From Pseudomonas cremoris (GTDB lineage Bacteria > Pseudomonadota > Gammaproteobacteria > Pseudomonadales > Pseudomonadaceae), in contig NZ_JAAXCY010000017.1 of assembly GCF_014230465.1 (NCBI RefSeq), positions 1 through 64,000 on the forward strand: a stretch of 64,000 nt of DNA. Direction: 5' to 3'. The notes under the pieces were generated by a model, which saw only the letters and a list, made by a program, of their open reading frames with translations, was not told the DNA's origin and did no database searches. Numbering within the stretch: the stretch's first letter is position 1; each line of letters opens with the position of its first letter. Positions 1 through 9,115 of the stretch are shown piece by piece. The translations under genes were made by a program, and so were the position numbers.

Positions 1-1396
1 CCACTTCCACCGCACTGGTGCGGTACAACCGGGTCCACTCAAACGGCAAAATCCCGTCCAGCGCACCATCGGTCAGGGTGAGCAATTCCTCCCCGGTCAC
101 CATCGACACCGGACAGCCATTAGTGGCGGTTTTATCCGCACTCGAAGCGGCATCCCCGTTCGGGTTTTTCCCCGAAACGGGCACGTCATCCACGTGCTCC
201 TGCCGAACCAACGCCGTGCGCTGCGCCGCCTTGTCCCGAGCCATCGCCACCGGGTTTGAAACCAGCTGATCTCCCGCCTTCAATGGCACCGCCGGAATCG
301 TTTTGATCGATCTCGCCGGACCACTCAACAACAGAGGCTTTACCGCATCGGCATGCGAGGCCAAATGCGGCGACACCAGTTGCTCGGACAGTAACGTCAA
401 CAATTGCCGCGCTCGACTGGATTTGATATGGCTCAACACCTGCGCACCCAGGCGCACCGCCACACCCATGGCGCCAAAAACCCTCAACAGCAGCAGGCTG
501 ATCAACACCTCGCCAGTGATTTCCCCCATCACCTCATTCATGTCCTGAGGCGGCAACATCCGAATCCAACTCGATATCGCCGACAGGTAGATGAACATCA
601 GCGGCTCATCACTGAGCACCAACAATCCCTTGGCAATCGATTCGCTACCCAGCTTCAACAGCTCATCCAGCTCCGCCTGAGACACGTACTGCAGCAGCTT
701 TTCACTGTTGGGCTTGATGTCCGCAAGCAGGGCATACAGCTGCTTGAAATTGTCCCAAAGGCTGTAAAGCGCTGTGCCCATGCCGCGTAGGAACGCTGTC
801 TCCAGCATGCGGCGTTGGTCGATTGGGTTGGCGTTGGTGACGGTTTTCCACTGCGCTTGGAAGGTGTCCGTCCACGCTTGGCGCAGGCGCACTTCCAGGT
901 CTTGGATCACCACCTGATAAGACGCATACAGCGCCTTGACGTGATCCTTGGAAACATTGGGATAGAAACTGACCCGGTACTGCTGGTTGCGATCACACTC
1001 GTTGATTTCGAGGATGCCGCTCGGACCGATGGTCTTGTGGAGGGGTTCACCCAGTGGGCCGCCGTTGGGGTCGACGCGTTGCAGCACCACCGGCGTATCG
1101 CCTATAGGCACAAAGCGCGTGCTCTGGAACAGATGCACCAGCGTCAAGGTGCCGCTCGCGCCGCACATTGCCGTGGTGGTATTGGGAGTGAGGGAACGGT
1201 TGATCGGCGCGATCAGCGCCACTTCGTCGCCGACCTTGAATACCTGTTCCACCTCCAGTGCCGAAAAGCTCCAAAAGCTTTCAGCCCACGCGTCAAAGGT
1301 ATTCAGGCACTCGCGAAAATCACGAAAGACGGCCTCGACATCGACCGTCTTCACATTCATGGGGGTCAGGGCCAGCCGGCCAATGGCCGGGTTCAC
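1..1396 (-). CDS. Rhs-family polymorphic toxin / T6SS effector, N-terminal part
   Basis: An open frame of 465 codons runs off the left edge of the window. Near residues 427-465 it contains GCPVSMVTGEELLTLTDG followed by PFEWTRLYRTS, which I recognise as the start of the DUF6531/Rhs core that precedes the YD-repeat shell. Residues 295-320 are strongly hydrophobic and could be a membrane segment. The C-terminal toxin tip and any immunity gene lie outside the window. I placed the start at the GTG whose A overlaps the stop of a ten-codon leader; an internal ATG at residue 13 is the alternative, and neither has a good ribosome binding site of its own. The gene is divergent from lexA2. Rhs proteins of this family are normally T6SS or contact-dependent toxins; that role is inferred from the family. 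Confidence 0.8.
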   Translation of the reverse strand, partial: MNPAIGRLALTPMNVKTVDVEAVFRDFRECLNTFDAWAESFWSFSALEVEQVFKVGDEVALIAPINRSLTPNTTTAMCGASGTLTLVHLFQSTRFVPIGDTPVVLQRVDPNGGPLGEPLHKTIGPSGILEINECDRNQQYRVSFYPNVSKDHVKALYASYQVVIQDLEVRLRQAWTDTFQAQWKTVTNANPIDQRRMLETAFLRGMGTALYSLWDNFKQLYALLADIKPNSEKLLQYVSQAELDELLKLGSESIAKGLLVLSDEPLMFIYLSAISSWIRMLPPQDMNEVMGEITGEVLISLLLLRVFGAMGVAVRLGAQVLSHIKSSRARQLLTLLSEQLVSPHLASHADAVKPLLLSGPARSIKTIPAVPLKAGDQLVSNPVAMARDKAAQRTALVRQEHVDDVPVSGKNPNGDAASSADKTATNGCPVSMVTGEELLTLTDGALDGILPFEWTRLYRTSAVEV

Positions 1397-1425
1397 GAGT
1401 GAGCCTGTTCAACAAGAAAATCCAT
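1393..1425 (-). other. Ten-codon leader ORF overlapping the rhs start (coupling or frameshift)
   Basis: An ATG at 1425 lies 7 nt after a good GAGGG ribosome binding site (1433-1437) and opens MDFLVEQAHS before a TGA at 1395-1393. That TGA overlaps the GTG I chose as the rhs start (GTGA). Either the rhs gene is translated by coupling from this leader, or one base is missing and the true protein begins MDFLVEQAHS joined directly to VNPAIGRL. The good ribosome site belongs to the leader and not to the downstream GTG. Confidence 0.5.
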
Positions 1426-1565
1426 CTGCAATCCCTCGCACTGTGTATTCAGGCGTGGGACTTTGCAGAGGATCTCAGGGCGGGGGAGTAGAGCTTATCC
1501 GGCGATTATGTGGGACGTTTCGATACCTCCACTCGACTAGCGGCTATTGTCAGAAATTTCCCACA

Positions 1566-1583
1566 GGAGTACAAATGTACTCC
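1566..1583. promoter_or_regulatory. LexA2-type operator
   Basis: GGAGTACAAATGTACTCC is a perfect 7-bp inverted repeat with a 4-bp spacer. Its core AGTAC-N4-GTACT resembles the AGTAC-N4-GTGCT site reported for the second LexA of Pseudomonas putida. It covers the AGGAG ribosome binding site and the ATG of lexA2, so bound repressor would block the start of the operon. Assignment to LexA2 is inferred from position and similarity. Confidence 0.75.
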
Positions 1584-2192
1584 ATGACGACTCTCACTCC
1601 CCGCCGCACCGCCATCCTGACCTTCATCCGCGACCGTATCGCGCAGCAAGGCCAGTCTCCCAGCCTCGCCGAGATCGCCGAGGCGTTCGGTTTTGCCTCG
1701 CGCAGCGTGGCGCGCAAGCATGTGCTGGCGTTGACCGACGCCGGCTTTATCGAGGTCAACCCCAACCAGGCCCGGGGCATTCGCTTGCTCAACCAACCGG
1801 CACGCCCGGAATGGCTGGATGTGCCGGTGCTTGGCCGTGTTGCCGCAGGTTTGCCCATCGGCGCCGATGCCGAGGTGCACAGCCGCTTGCAACTCGATCC
1901 CGCCACGTTTGTGAAAACTCCGGATTACCTGTTGCGGGTGCAGGGCGACTCGATGATCGAGGACGGCATCCTCGACGGTGACCTGGTGGGCGTGCGCCGC
2001 AGTGCCGAAGCCTTGAACGGGCAGATTGTGGTGGCACGCCTGGACGGTGAAGTGACCATCAAACGTTTTGAACGCAATGGCGACAGTGTGCGCCTGCTGC
2101 CGCGTAACCCTGCGTATCAACCCATCGTGGTAGGGCCCGATCAGGACCTGGCCATCGAAGGGGTGTTTTGCGGTTTGGTGAGGCAAGGCTGA
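1575..2192 (+). CDS. lexA2: LexA2 SOS-type repressor of the imu operon
   Basis: A 205-aa LexA-family repressor. The N-terminal winged helix spans about residues 28-60. The self-cleavage site is A91-G92 in RVAAGLP, and the Ser/Lys protease dyad is S126 (GDSMIEDG) and K163 (VTIKRF). RecA* would trigger autocleavage after DNA damage. I chose the ATG at 1575 because AGGAG lies 5 nt upstream; a second ATG at 1584 is possible. The open frame extends far upstream but shows no LexA similarity there. The stop overlaps the imuA start (TGATG), so this is the first gene of the lexA2-imuA-imuB-dnaE2 operon, probably autoregulated through the palindrome over its start codon. Confidence 0.95.
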   Translation: MYSMTTLTPRRTAILTFIRDRIAQQGQSPSLAEIAEAFGFASRSVARKHVLALTDAGFIEVNPNQARGIRLLNQPARPEWLDVPVLGRVAAGLPIGADAEVHSRLQLDPATFVKTPDYLLRVQGDSMIEDGILDGDLVGVRRSAEALNGQIVVARLDGEVTIKRFERNGDSVRLLPRNPAYQPIVVGPDQDLAIEGVFCGLVRQG

Positions 2193-2806
2193 TGGGCGCC
2201 GTCGTTGCACTGGACACGCTGTTCAATGGCGGCCGCGTGTGGAAAGGCCGGCCTGCCGCGCCACCTGCCAGTGTGCACCCCACGGGGCTCAAGGCGCTGG
2301 ATGCAGTGTTGCCCACGGGCGGCTGGCCGGAGTCGGCCTTGAGTGAAATCCTGATGGCGAAAGAGGGCGTGGGCGAGTTGCAACTGGTGCTGCCGACCCT
2401 GGCGCGCTTATCAAAGGCAGGCGAGCGGATTGTGTTGGTGGCGCCGCCTTACACGCCGTATCCCCATGCCTGGCAGAACGCCGGGGTGGATTTGCGCCTG
2501 CTCTCGGTGATCCAGGCCGAGGAACGTGACGCGCTGTGGGCGGTGGAGCAATGCCTGCGTTCCGGCAGTTGCGGCGCGGTGCTGTGCTGGCCGCGCAAGG
2601 CCGATGACCGTGCGTTGCGGCGCTTGCAGGTGGCGGCGGAAACCGGGCAGACCCTGGCGTTTGCCTGGCGCGCCTTGAGCGAGGCGATCAACTCGTCACC
2701 GGCTGCATTGCGCCTGGCGGTCGAGGCCAAGCCTGCGCAAGTGCGGGTGCTCAAGTGCCGGGGCGGGTTGGCCCATCCGGCGCCGATTGCCTTGGCGGGG
2801 CATTGA
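2192..2806 (+). CDS. imuA: ImuA, SulA/RecA-like component of the mutasome
   Basis: A 204-aa protein. It has the ImuA pattern HPTGLKALDAVLPTGGWPES, then EILMAKEGVGELQL and a RecA-like core (ERIVLVAPPYTPYPHAW). There is no intact Walker A motif: the place where RecA has GPESSGKT reads GGWPESAL, as is usual for ImuA. ImuA works with ImuB and DnaE2 in damage-induced mutagenic synthesis. The ATG at 2192 overlaps the lexA2 stop and the stop lies 7 nt before imuB, so translation is probably coupled. In-frame upstream starts fall inside lexA2 and are less likely. Confidence 0.9.
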   Translation: MGAVVALDTLFNGGRVWKGRPAAPPASVHPTGLKALDAVLPTGGWPESALSEILMAKEGVGELQLVLPTLARLSKAGERIVLVAPPYTPYPHAWQNAGVDLRLLSVIQAEERDALWAVEQCLRSGSCGAVLCWPRKADDRALRRLQVAAETGQTLAFAWRALSEAINSSPAALRLAVEAKPAQVRVLKCRGGLAHPAPIALAGH

Positions 2807-2813
2807 GGTTGCC

Positions 2814-4229
2814 ATGCGCTGGGTGTGTATTGTCTTCCCGCAATTGGCGCTGGACGGGGTGCAGCGTGCGCATCCCGAGCCGGACCAGCCCCTGGTCCTG
2901 CTGGCCGGTACGCCGCAACGGCGCGTGTTGCAAACCGTCAACGAGGCGGCCCGCGCCTTGGGCCTGCGCCCAGGGCAATCCCTGACCGCCGCCCATGCCC
3001 TCGCCAAGACCTTCGCCAGCGCCGAATACGACCCTGCCGAGATTGAGCGCTGGCAGCAGTTTCTCGCGGCCTGGGCCTACCGTTTCAGCTCTCAGGTCAG
3101 CCTGTATTACCCACGAGCCTTGCTGTTCGAGATCGAGTCGAGCCTGGGCCTGTTCGGGCCATGGCCGCAGTTTGAAGCGCGCTTGCGCAAGGAGCTGACC
3201 GAGCTGGGTTTTCGTCACCGCATCGTCGCCGCGCCGAACCCGGCGGCAGCGCGGGTGCTGGCGAATCTCTACGATGGCCTGGCGGTGGCCGATGATGGAC
3301 AGTTGATGCAGGCACTGGCGCCATTACCCATCGACCGTGCCGGTCTTGACCCGCAGGCGGCTACCGCCTTGTCGCGCATGGGCCTGCGCACCCTGGCCCA
3401 GGTGCAGGCGTTGCCCCGACACACCTTGGCGCGGCGTTTCGAGGCCGACCTGCTCAAGCACTTGGATGCCTTGGCCGGGCAGCGCCCGCTGGCCTTGGCG
3501 TTCTATCAGCCGCCGGACCAGTTCGATGTGCGCATCGAGTTGAATTACGACGTGCAATCCCATCAGGCCCTGCTGTTTCCCCTGCGGCGCTTGACCGGTG
3601 ATTTGTCCGCGTTCCTGTGCGGGCGCGACAGTGGTGTGCAGCGTTTTGACCTGCACCTGGAACATGCCCAGGCACCCGACAGTGTGATCAAGGTCGGCCT
3701 GCTCAGTGCCGAGCGTGAGCCGGCGATGCTGTTCGAGTTGGCCCGTGGGCGCCTGGAGCAAGTACAGGTGACGTCACCCGTGCGCGGCTTTCGCCTGGTG
3801 GCCCAGGACCTGCCGGTGTTCGTGCCGCAGCGCCAGGACCTGTTCGACGACCGCCCACAACAAACCCTGCCTTGGGAGCAACTGCGCGAACGCCTGCGCG
3901 CGCGCCTGGGGGATGAGGCCGTACAAGGCCTGCGCTTTCACGCCGACCATCGCCCCGAGTGCGCCTGGCAAGCGGCGACTGACAGCCGTCCTGGGACAAC
4001 CCTGAATAAAGTCCAGCGTCCCGGTTGGTTGTTGCACGAACCGACCTTGCTGACCGAGCACGGCCTCCAAATCCTGATGGGCCCGGAGCGCATCGAGTCC
4101 GGCTGGTGGGACGGCGCCGATATTCGTCGTGACTACTACCTGGTCCAGACCCGTGCCGGCCAGCAAGGGTGGGCGTTCCGCACCGTGGGGCAAAGTGATG
4201 AACTGTGGCTGCAAGGCTGGTTTGCATGA
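2814..4229 (+). CDS. imuB: ImuB, catalytically inactive Y-family polymerase-like protein
   Basis: A 471-aa DinB/UmuC-like protein. The N-terminal strand [12 protein letters not shown] lacks the metal-binding Asp of active Y-family polymerases, and the SIDE-type motif is degenerate ([10 protein letters not shown]), matching the known inactive role of ImuB. In other bacteria ImuB links ImuA and DnaE2 to the sliding clamp. A glutamine-rich stretch around [12 protein letters not shown] is a candidate clamp-binding region, but I could not confirm it. The start is the ATG before RWVCIVF; an upstream in-frame start overlaps imuA without a better ribosome site. The stop overlaps the dnaE2 start (ATGA). 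Confidence 0.92.
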   Translation: MRWVCIVFPQLALDGVQRAHPEPDQPLVLLAGTPQRRVLQTVNEAARALGLRPGQSLTAAHALAKTFASAEYDPAEIERWQQFLAAWAYRFSSQVSLYYPRALLFEIESSLGLFGPWPQFEARLRKELTELGFRHRIVAAPNPAAARVLANLYDGLAVADDGQLMQALAPLPIDRAGLDPQAATALSRMGLRTLAQVQALPRHTLARRFEADLLKHLDALAGQRPLALAFYQPPDQFDVRIELNYDVQSHQALLFPLRRLTGDLSAFLCGRDSGVQRFDLHLEHAQAPDSVIKVGLLSAEREPAMLFELARGRLEQVQVTSPVRGFRLVAQDLPVFVPQRQDLFDDRPQQTLPWEQLRERLRARLGDEAVQGLRFHADHRPECAWQAATDSRPGTTLNKVQRPGWLLHEPTLLTEHGLQILMGPERIESGWWDGADIRRDYYLVQTRAGQQGWAFRTVGQSDELWLQGWFA

Positions 4230-7200
4230 GCTACGCCGAGCTGCATTGCCTTTCCAATTTCAGCTTCCAGCGCGGAGCGTCGAGTGCGCTGGAGTTGTTC
4301 GAGCGCGCCAAGCATCAGGGCTACAGCGCGCTGGCGATCACCGATGAATGCACGCTGTCGGGCATTGTGCGCGCCTGGCAAGCGGCGAAAGCGGTGGGCT
4401 TGCCGCTGATTATCGGCAGTGAGATGCGCCTCGAAAACGGTCCGAAACTGGTGCTGCTGGTGGAAGACCTCAGTGGCTACCAGCACCTGTGTCGCTTGAT
4501 TACCCTGGCCCGACGCCGCGCAGAAAAGGGCAGTTACCGCCTGCTGCAAGAGGACTTCGAACAACCACTGCCCGGCCTGTTGGCACTGTGGGTCGCCGAA
4601 GACAGCAACACCCAGGCCGATATCCAATGGCTGCGCCGCACCTTCGGCGAACGCCTGTGGCTGGCGGTGCACCTGCACTGCGGCCAGGACGATGCGCGTC
4701 ATTTGGAGCAACGCTTGCAGTTGGCTGCCAGCCTGCATATCCCGGCGGTGGCCTGTGGCGATGTGCACATGCATGCCCGTGGCCGCCGCGCCCTGCAAGA
4801 CACCATGACCGCCATCCGTCACCACGTGCCGGTGGCCGAAGCCGGTACGCGCCTGCACCCCAATGGCGAGCGGCATTTGCGCAGCCTGGATGCCTTGGCC
4901 GCGTTGTACCCGCAGGCCTTGCTCGATGAAACCCAGGCCATCGCTCGCCGCTGCACCTTCGACCTCAGCCAGTTGCGCTACCACTACCCGCGTGAGTTGG
5001 TGCCCGCTGGCCACGACGCCAAATCCTGGCTACGCGCGGTGACCGAAGAAGGCATCGCCCTACGTTGGCCAGAGGGCGTGGATACCAAGACCTTGCAGCA
5101 GATCAACAATGAGCTGGAGCTGATCAGCGAGTTGGGTTACGAGAGCTACTTCCTCACCGTGCACGACATCGTGCGCTTCGCCCGCAGCCGCTCGATCCTG
5201 TGTCAGGGCCGAGGTTCTGCGGCCAACTCGGCGGTGTGCTTTGCCCTGGGCATCACCGAGATCAACCCCAGCCTGATGAACATGTTGTTCGAACGCTTCC
5301 TGTCCCGCGAGCGCAACGAACCGCCGGACATCGACGTGGACTTCGAACACGAGCGCCGCGAGGAAGTGCTGCAGTACGTGTTCCAGCGCTACGGCCGCAC
5401 CCGCGCGGCGCTGACGGCGGTGGTCAGCAGTTACCACGCCGCTGGCGCGGTGCGCGATGTGGCCAAGGCCCTGGGCTTGCCGCCGGACCAGATCAACGCC
5501 CTGGCCGACTGCTGCGGACGCTGGAGCGACGATGCGCCACCGCTGGAGCGTTTGCGTGAAGGCGGCTTCGACCCCGAAAGCCCGCTGCTGCGCCGCGTGC
5601 TTACGCTTACCCAACAATTGATCGGCTTCCCCCGGCACCTGTCCCAGCACCCTGGCGGCTTTGTGATCTCCGAATACCCGCTGGACACCCTGGTGCCGGT
5701 GGAAAACGCCGCCATGGCCGAGCGCACCATCATCCAGTGGGACAAGGACGACCTGGATGCGGTCGGCCTGCTCAAGGTGGACATCCTGGCGCTGGGCATG
5801 CTCAGTGCGATCCGCCGCTGCTTTGACTTGCTGCGTCGCCATCGCAATCGTGACCTGGCCCTGGCGAGCATTCCCAAGGAAGACGCCGCCACCTACGCGA
5901 TGATCAGCAAGGCCGACACCATCGGTGTGTTCCAGATCGAATCGCGGGCGCAGATGTCGATGCTGCCCAGGCTCAAGCCGCAAACCTTTTACGACTTGGT
6001 GATTGAGGTAGCGATTGTGCGACCGGGGCCGATCCAGGGCGGCATGGTGCACCCGTATCTGCGCCGGCGGAACAAGGAGGAGGAGACCACCTATCCCTCG
6101 CCACAACTGAAAGCTGTGCTGGAACGCACCCTGGGCATCCCGTTGTTCCAGGAACAAGTGATGCAGATTGCCATGGTTGCTGCTGATTACGGCCCCGGCG
6201 AGGCCGACCAGTTGCGCCGCTCCATGGCCGCCTGGAAGCGCCACGGCGGCCTGGAACCGCATCAGGAGCGCCTGCGCAGCGGCATGCTGAAAAATGGTTA
6301 CAGCGAAGCGTTTGCCGCGCAGATTTTTGAGCAGATCAAAGGCTTTGGCAGCTACGGTTTTCCCGAATCCCACGCTGCCAGTTTCGCCTTGCTGACCTAC
6401 GCCAGTTGCTGGCTCAAGTGCCATGAACCGGCGGCCTTCGCCTGCGCGCTGATCAACAGCTGGCCCATGGGTTTCTACAGCCCGGATCAGATTCTGCAGG
6501 ATGCGCGGCGCCACAAACTGCAGATCCGCCCGGTGGACGTGCTGGCCAGCGACTGGGATTGCAGCCTGGAACCCATCGACGGTGCGCAACCGGCCATCCG
6601 CATGGGCTTGCGCATGATCTCGGGGTTTCGCGAGGAGGATGGGCGGCGCATCGAAACGGCGCGCCAGCGCCAGGTATTCAGCGACATCGCCGACCTGGAT
6701 GAACGCGCCGGGCTGGATGCTCGCGCTCAAGCGTTATTGGCAGATTCGGGCGCCTTGCGTGCGTTGGCCGGCAACCGGCACAGGGCGCGCTGGGAAGTGG
6801 CGGGGGTGCACAAGCAACTTGGGTTGTTTGCCGGCTTGCCCAGCCCCGATGAAGCGGTGGTGGAGCTGCCGGTACCGACGGTGGGCGAAGACCTGCAGGC
6901 AGACTACGCTACGGTCGGTACCACCCTTGGCCCACACCCGCTGGCGTTGTTGCGCGCCGAGCTGCGTAAACGACGTTGCCGCAGCTCTCTTGAGTTGATG
7001 GCGGTGGAGCATGGGCGCACTGTCAGCATCGTGGGCTTGGTCACCGGCCGTCAGCGTCCGGGCACTGCCAGCGGCGTGACCTTTGTCACCCTGGAAGATG
7101 AATTCGGTAACCTCAATGTGGTGGTCTGGCGCGACCTGGCCGAACGCCAGCGCCAGGCGCTGGTAGGCTCGCGGTTGCTGAAAGTGGACGGGCGCTGGGA

Positions 7201-7297
7201 GGCGGTGGGCGAGGTGCGGCACCTGATCGCGGGGCGTCTTACCGACCTTACGCCGCTGCTGGAAGGGATTAATGTGCGCAGCCGGGATTTTCACTGA
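4226..7297 (+). CDS. dnaE2: Error-prone DNA polymerase DnaE2 (ImuC)
   Basis: A 1023-aa C-family polymerase, shorter than replicative DnaE (about 1160-1175 aa), as expected for DnaE2. The N-terminal PHP domain begins [12 protein letters not shown], the polymerase core carries the acidic [10 protein letters not shown] motif, and a helix-hairpin-helix and an OB fold follow ([27 protein letters not shown]). It performs mutagenic lesion bypass together with ImuA and ImuB. The ATG at 4226 overlaps the imuB stop, which fixes the start. It is the last gene of the operon; 110 bp without a gene follow before the sensor kinase. Confidence 0.95.
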   Translation: MSYAELHCLSNFSFQRGASSALELFERAKHQGYSALAITDECTLSGIVRAWQAAKAVGLPLIIGSEMRLENGPKLVLLVEDLSGYQHLCRLITLARRRAEKGSYRLLQEDFEQPLPGLLALWVAEDSNTQADIQWLRRTFGERLWLAVHLHCGQDDARHLEQRLQLAASLHIPAVACGDVHMHARGRRALQDTMTAIRHHVPVAEAGTRLHPNGERHLRSLDALAALYPQALLDETQAIARRCTFDLSQLRYHYPRELVPAGHDAKSWLRAVTEEGIALRWPEGVDTKTLQQINNELELISELGYESYFLTVHDIVRFARSRSILCQGRGSAANSAVCFALGITEINPSLMNMLFERFLSRERNEPPDIDVDFEHERREEVLQYVFQRYGRTRAALTAVVSSYHAAGAVRDVAKALGLPPDQINALADCCGRWSDDAPPLERLREGGFDPESPLLRRVLTLTQQLIGFPRHLSQHPGGFVISEYPLDTLVPVENAAMAERTIIQWDKDDLDAVGLLKVDILALGMLSAIRRCFDLLRRHRNRDLALASIPKEDAATYAMISKADTIGVFQIESRAQMSMLPRLKPQTFYDLVIEVAIVRPGPIQGGMVHPYLRRRNKEEETTYPSPQLKAVLERTLGIPLFQEQVMQIAMVAADYGPGEADQLRRSMAAWKRHGGLEPHQERLRSGMLKNGYSEAFAAQIFEQIKGFGSYGFPESHAASFALLTYASCWLKCHEPAAFACALINSWPMGFYSPDQILQDARRHKLQIRPVDVLASDWDCSLEPIDGAQPAIRMGLRMISGFREEDGRRIETARQRQVFSDIADLDERAGLDARAQALLADSGALRALAGNRHRARWEVAGVHKQLGLFAGLPSPDEAVVELPVPTVGEDLQADYATVGTTLGPHPLALLRAELRKRRCRSSLELMAVEHGRTVSIVGLVTGRQRPGTASGVTFVTLEDEFGNLNVVVWRDLAERQRQALVGSRLLKVDGRWEAVGEVRHLIAGRLTDLTPLLEGINVRSRDFH

Positions 7298-7406
7298 GGC
7301 CAGTGGCGTCAGCGCCCGTAACCCCCTAAGTTATATCGGATGAAACCATCCGCCCGTGGTGCGCTCCAAATTTTGCGACCGTCTTCCCTTTGCGCAGAGC
7401 CCAACG

Positions 7407-9107
7407 ATGCAATTCTTATCCAACCCCCACGGCTGTGAAGGCTGGGCCGGTGAAATGGCCCAGCGGATCCGCGCGTTCGATTGGTCGGCCACTGACCTGG
7501 GCCCCATCGACCGCTGGTCCACCAGCCTGGCGTGCACCGTGCAGATGATGTTGGCATCACCTGTACCGATGGTGATGCTGTGGGGGCGGTTGGGCTACAT
7601 GATCTACAACGACAGTTATTCAGTTTTTGCGGGTGGTCGGCACCCCTATTTGCTGGGCACGCCGGTGGAGTTGGGTTGGCCGGAAGTGGCCGATTTCAAT
7701 CGGCATGTGGTGGACACCTGCCTGGCGGGCGGCACTCTGTTGTTCAACAACAAGGACCTGGTGCTGTTGCGCAATGGCAAACCGGAGAATGTGTGGCTGG
7801 ACCTCTACTACAGCCCGGTCGCTGGCGATAACCAGCAGCCGGCCGGTGTGTTGGCAATTGTGGTGGAAACCACTGAACACGTTCACTCAGAACGCCTGCG
7901 CCAGGAATTGACCCATAACCTGGAGCAGAGGGTAGCCGCCGAGGTGCAAGCACGCTCCGCCGCCGAGGACCAGTTGCGCCAGTCGCAGAAGCTGGAAGCC
8001 ATTGGCGGCCTCACCGGTGGCGTGGCCCACGACTTCAATAACCTGCTGCAAGTGATCGCCGGTAACCTGCACCTGCTGGCCCGTCATGAGCCGGACAACG
8101 CCCAGGTACAGCGGCGTGTCGCCGCCGCCATTGCAGCAGTGGAACGCGGCGCCAAGCTGTCGTCGCAACTGCTCGCGTTTGCCCGGCGCCAACCGTTGTC
8201 TCCTGCCGTCTACAACCCGCAGCGCATCTACGCGGGCCTGGGCGAGCTGTTGCAACGGGCGCTGGGCGAAACCATCCATATCGACGTGCAACTGCCCCAG
8301 GACTCCTGGTGCATCAACGTCGACCGCAACCAACTGGAAAACGCGCTGCTCAACCTGGCGATCAATGCCCGTGACGCCATGAAGGGCGAGGGCGTGATTC
8401 GAATTACCGGCGAAAACATTATCCTCAACCCCGCCGATTGCGCGGGTAAAAGCATCAAACCCGGCGAGTACGTGCGCCTGGCGGTAACGGACACCGGCGT
8501 CGGCATGCCGCCATCAATCCTCAAGCGCGCGTTTGAACCGTTTTTCACCACCAAGCGCGAAGGCCACGGCACCGGCCTGGGCCTGAGCATGGTGTTTGGT
8601 TTTGTGCGCCAGAGCGGCGGGCATGTGGAAATGTGGAGCGAGGAGGGCAAAGGCTCGGTGGTGCAGATGTATTTCCCCCACAGCCTGGAGCCGGAGAGCC
8701 TCGACGTGCCGATCGACCAGGTGCCCCACAGCGGCGGACAGGAAACCATCCTGGTGGTGGAAGACAACGAAGGTGTGCGCCTGACCGTCGTCGAGTTGCT
8801 GGAACAATCGGGTTACACCGTACTCACCGCCGAAGACGGCGACCGCGCCATGCTGGCGCTGCAAGGCGGCTTGCAGCCCGACCTGATTTTTACCGATGTG
8901 GTCATGCCTGGCCGCCTCAAGAGTACCGACCTGGCCGATTGGGCTCGCGCGCAACAGCCGCCGGTGGCGGTGCTGTTCACCTCCGGCCACACCCGCGACA
9001 TTCTTTCCAGCAATCACCTGCTGAGCCCTGATATTCATCTGCTGAGCAAACCCTATAGCCCCGAAGCCCTGACGCATCGGGTGCGCAGTGTGCTCACCGC
9101 TCGATAA
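7407..9107 (+). CDS. Hybrid sensor histidine kinase with PAS-like input and receiver
   Basis: 566 aa. The N-terminal input domain (about residues 1-150) has the pattern W-LGPIDRW-SL-SPVPM-LWG-YND and is related to the input of the kinase at 38709-41204. Next come a short coiled coil, a HisKA box with H208 in GGVAHDFNN, and an ATPase domain ([24 protein letters not shown]). The C-terminal receiver has D497 in LIFTDVVMPG. There is no transmembrane segment, so it is probably cytosolic. The phosphoryl group may pass from H208 to D497 and on to an unlinked partner; no response regulator with an output domain lies nearby. I chose the ATG before QFLSNPHG; an in-frame GTG at 7356 is possible. The gene ends 8 nt before uvrA2, suggesting co-transcription. 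Confidence 0.85.
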   Translation: MQFLSNPHGCEGWAGEMAQRIRAFDWSATDLGPIDRWSTSLACTVQMMLASPVPMVMLWGRLGYMIYNDSYSVFAGGRHPYLLGTPVELGWPEVADFNRHVVDTCLAGGTLLFNNKDLVLLRNGKPENVWLDLYYSPVAGDNQQPAGVLAIVVETTEHVHSERLRQELTHNLEQRVAAEVQARSAAEDQLRQSQKLEAIGGLTGGVAHDFNNLLQVIAGNLHLLARHEPDNAQVQRRVAAAIAAVERGAKLSSQLLAFARRQPLSPAVYNPQRIYAGLGELLQRALGETIHIDVQLPQDSWCINVDRNQLENALLNLAINARDAMKGEGVIRITGENIILNPADCAGKSIKPGEYVRLAVTDTGVGMPPSILKRAFEPFFTTKREGHGTGLGLSMVFGFVRQSGGHVEMWSEEGKGSVVQMYFPHSLEPESLDVPIDQVPHSGGQETILVVEDNEGVRLTVVELLEQSGYTVLTAEDGDRAMLALQGGLQPDLIFTDVVMPGRLKSTDLADWARAQQPPVAVLFTSGHTRDILSSNHLLSPDIHLLSKPYSPEALTHRVRSVLTAR

Positions 9108-9115
9108 GGTTGACC

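Noticed and set aside
987..1574. Long in-frame extension upstream of lexA2
   Set aside because: It overlaps the antisense rhs gene, lacks LexA similarity and is separated from the real start by a good ribosome site.
5060..6730. 556-codon minus-strand open frame
   Set aside because: It lies entirely opposite dnaE2, has no recognisable domain and arises from GC-rich codon bias.
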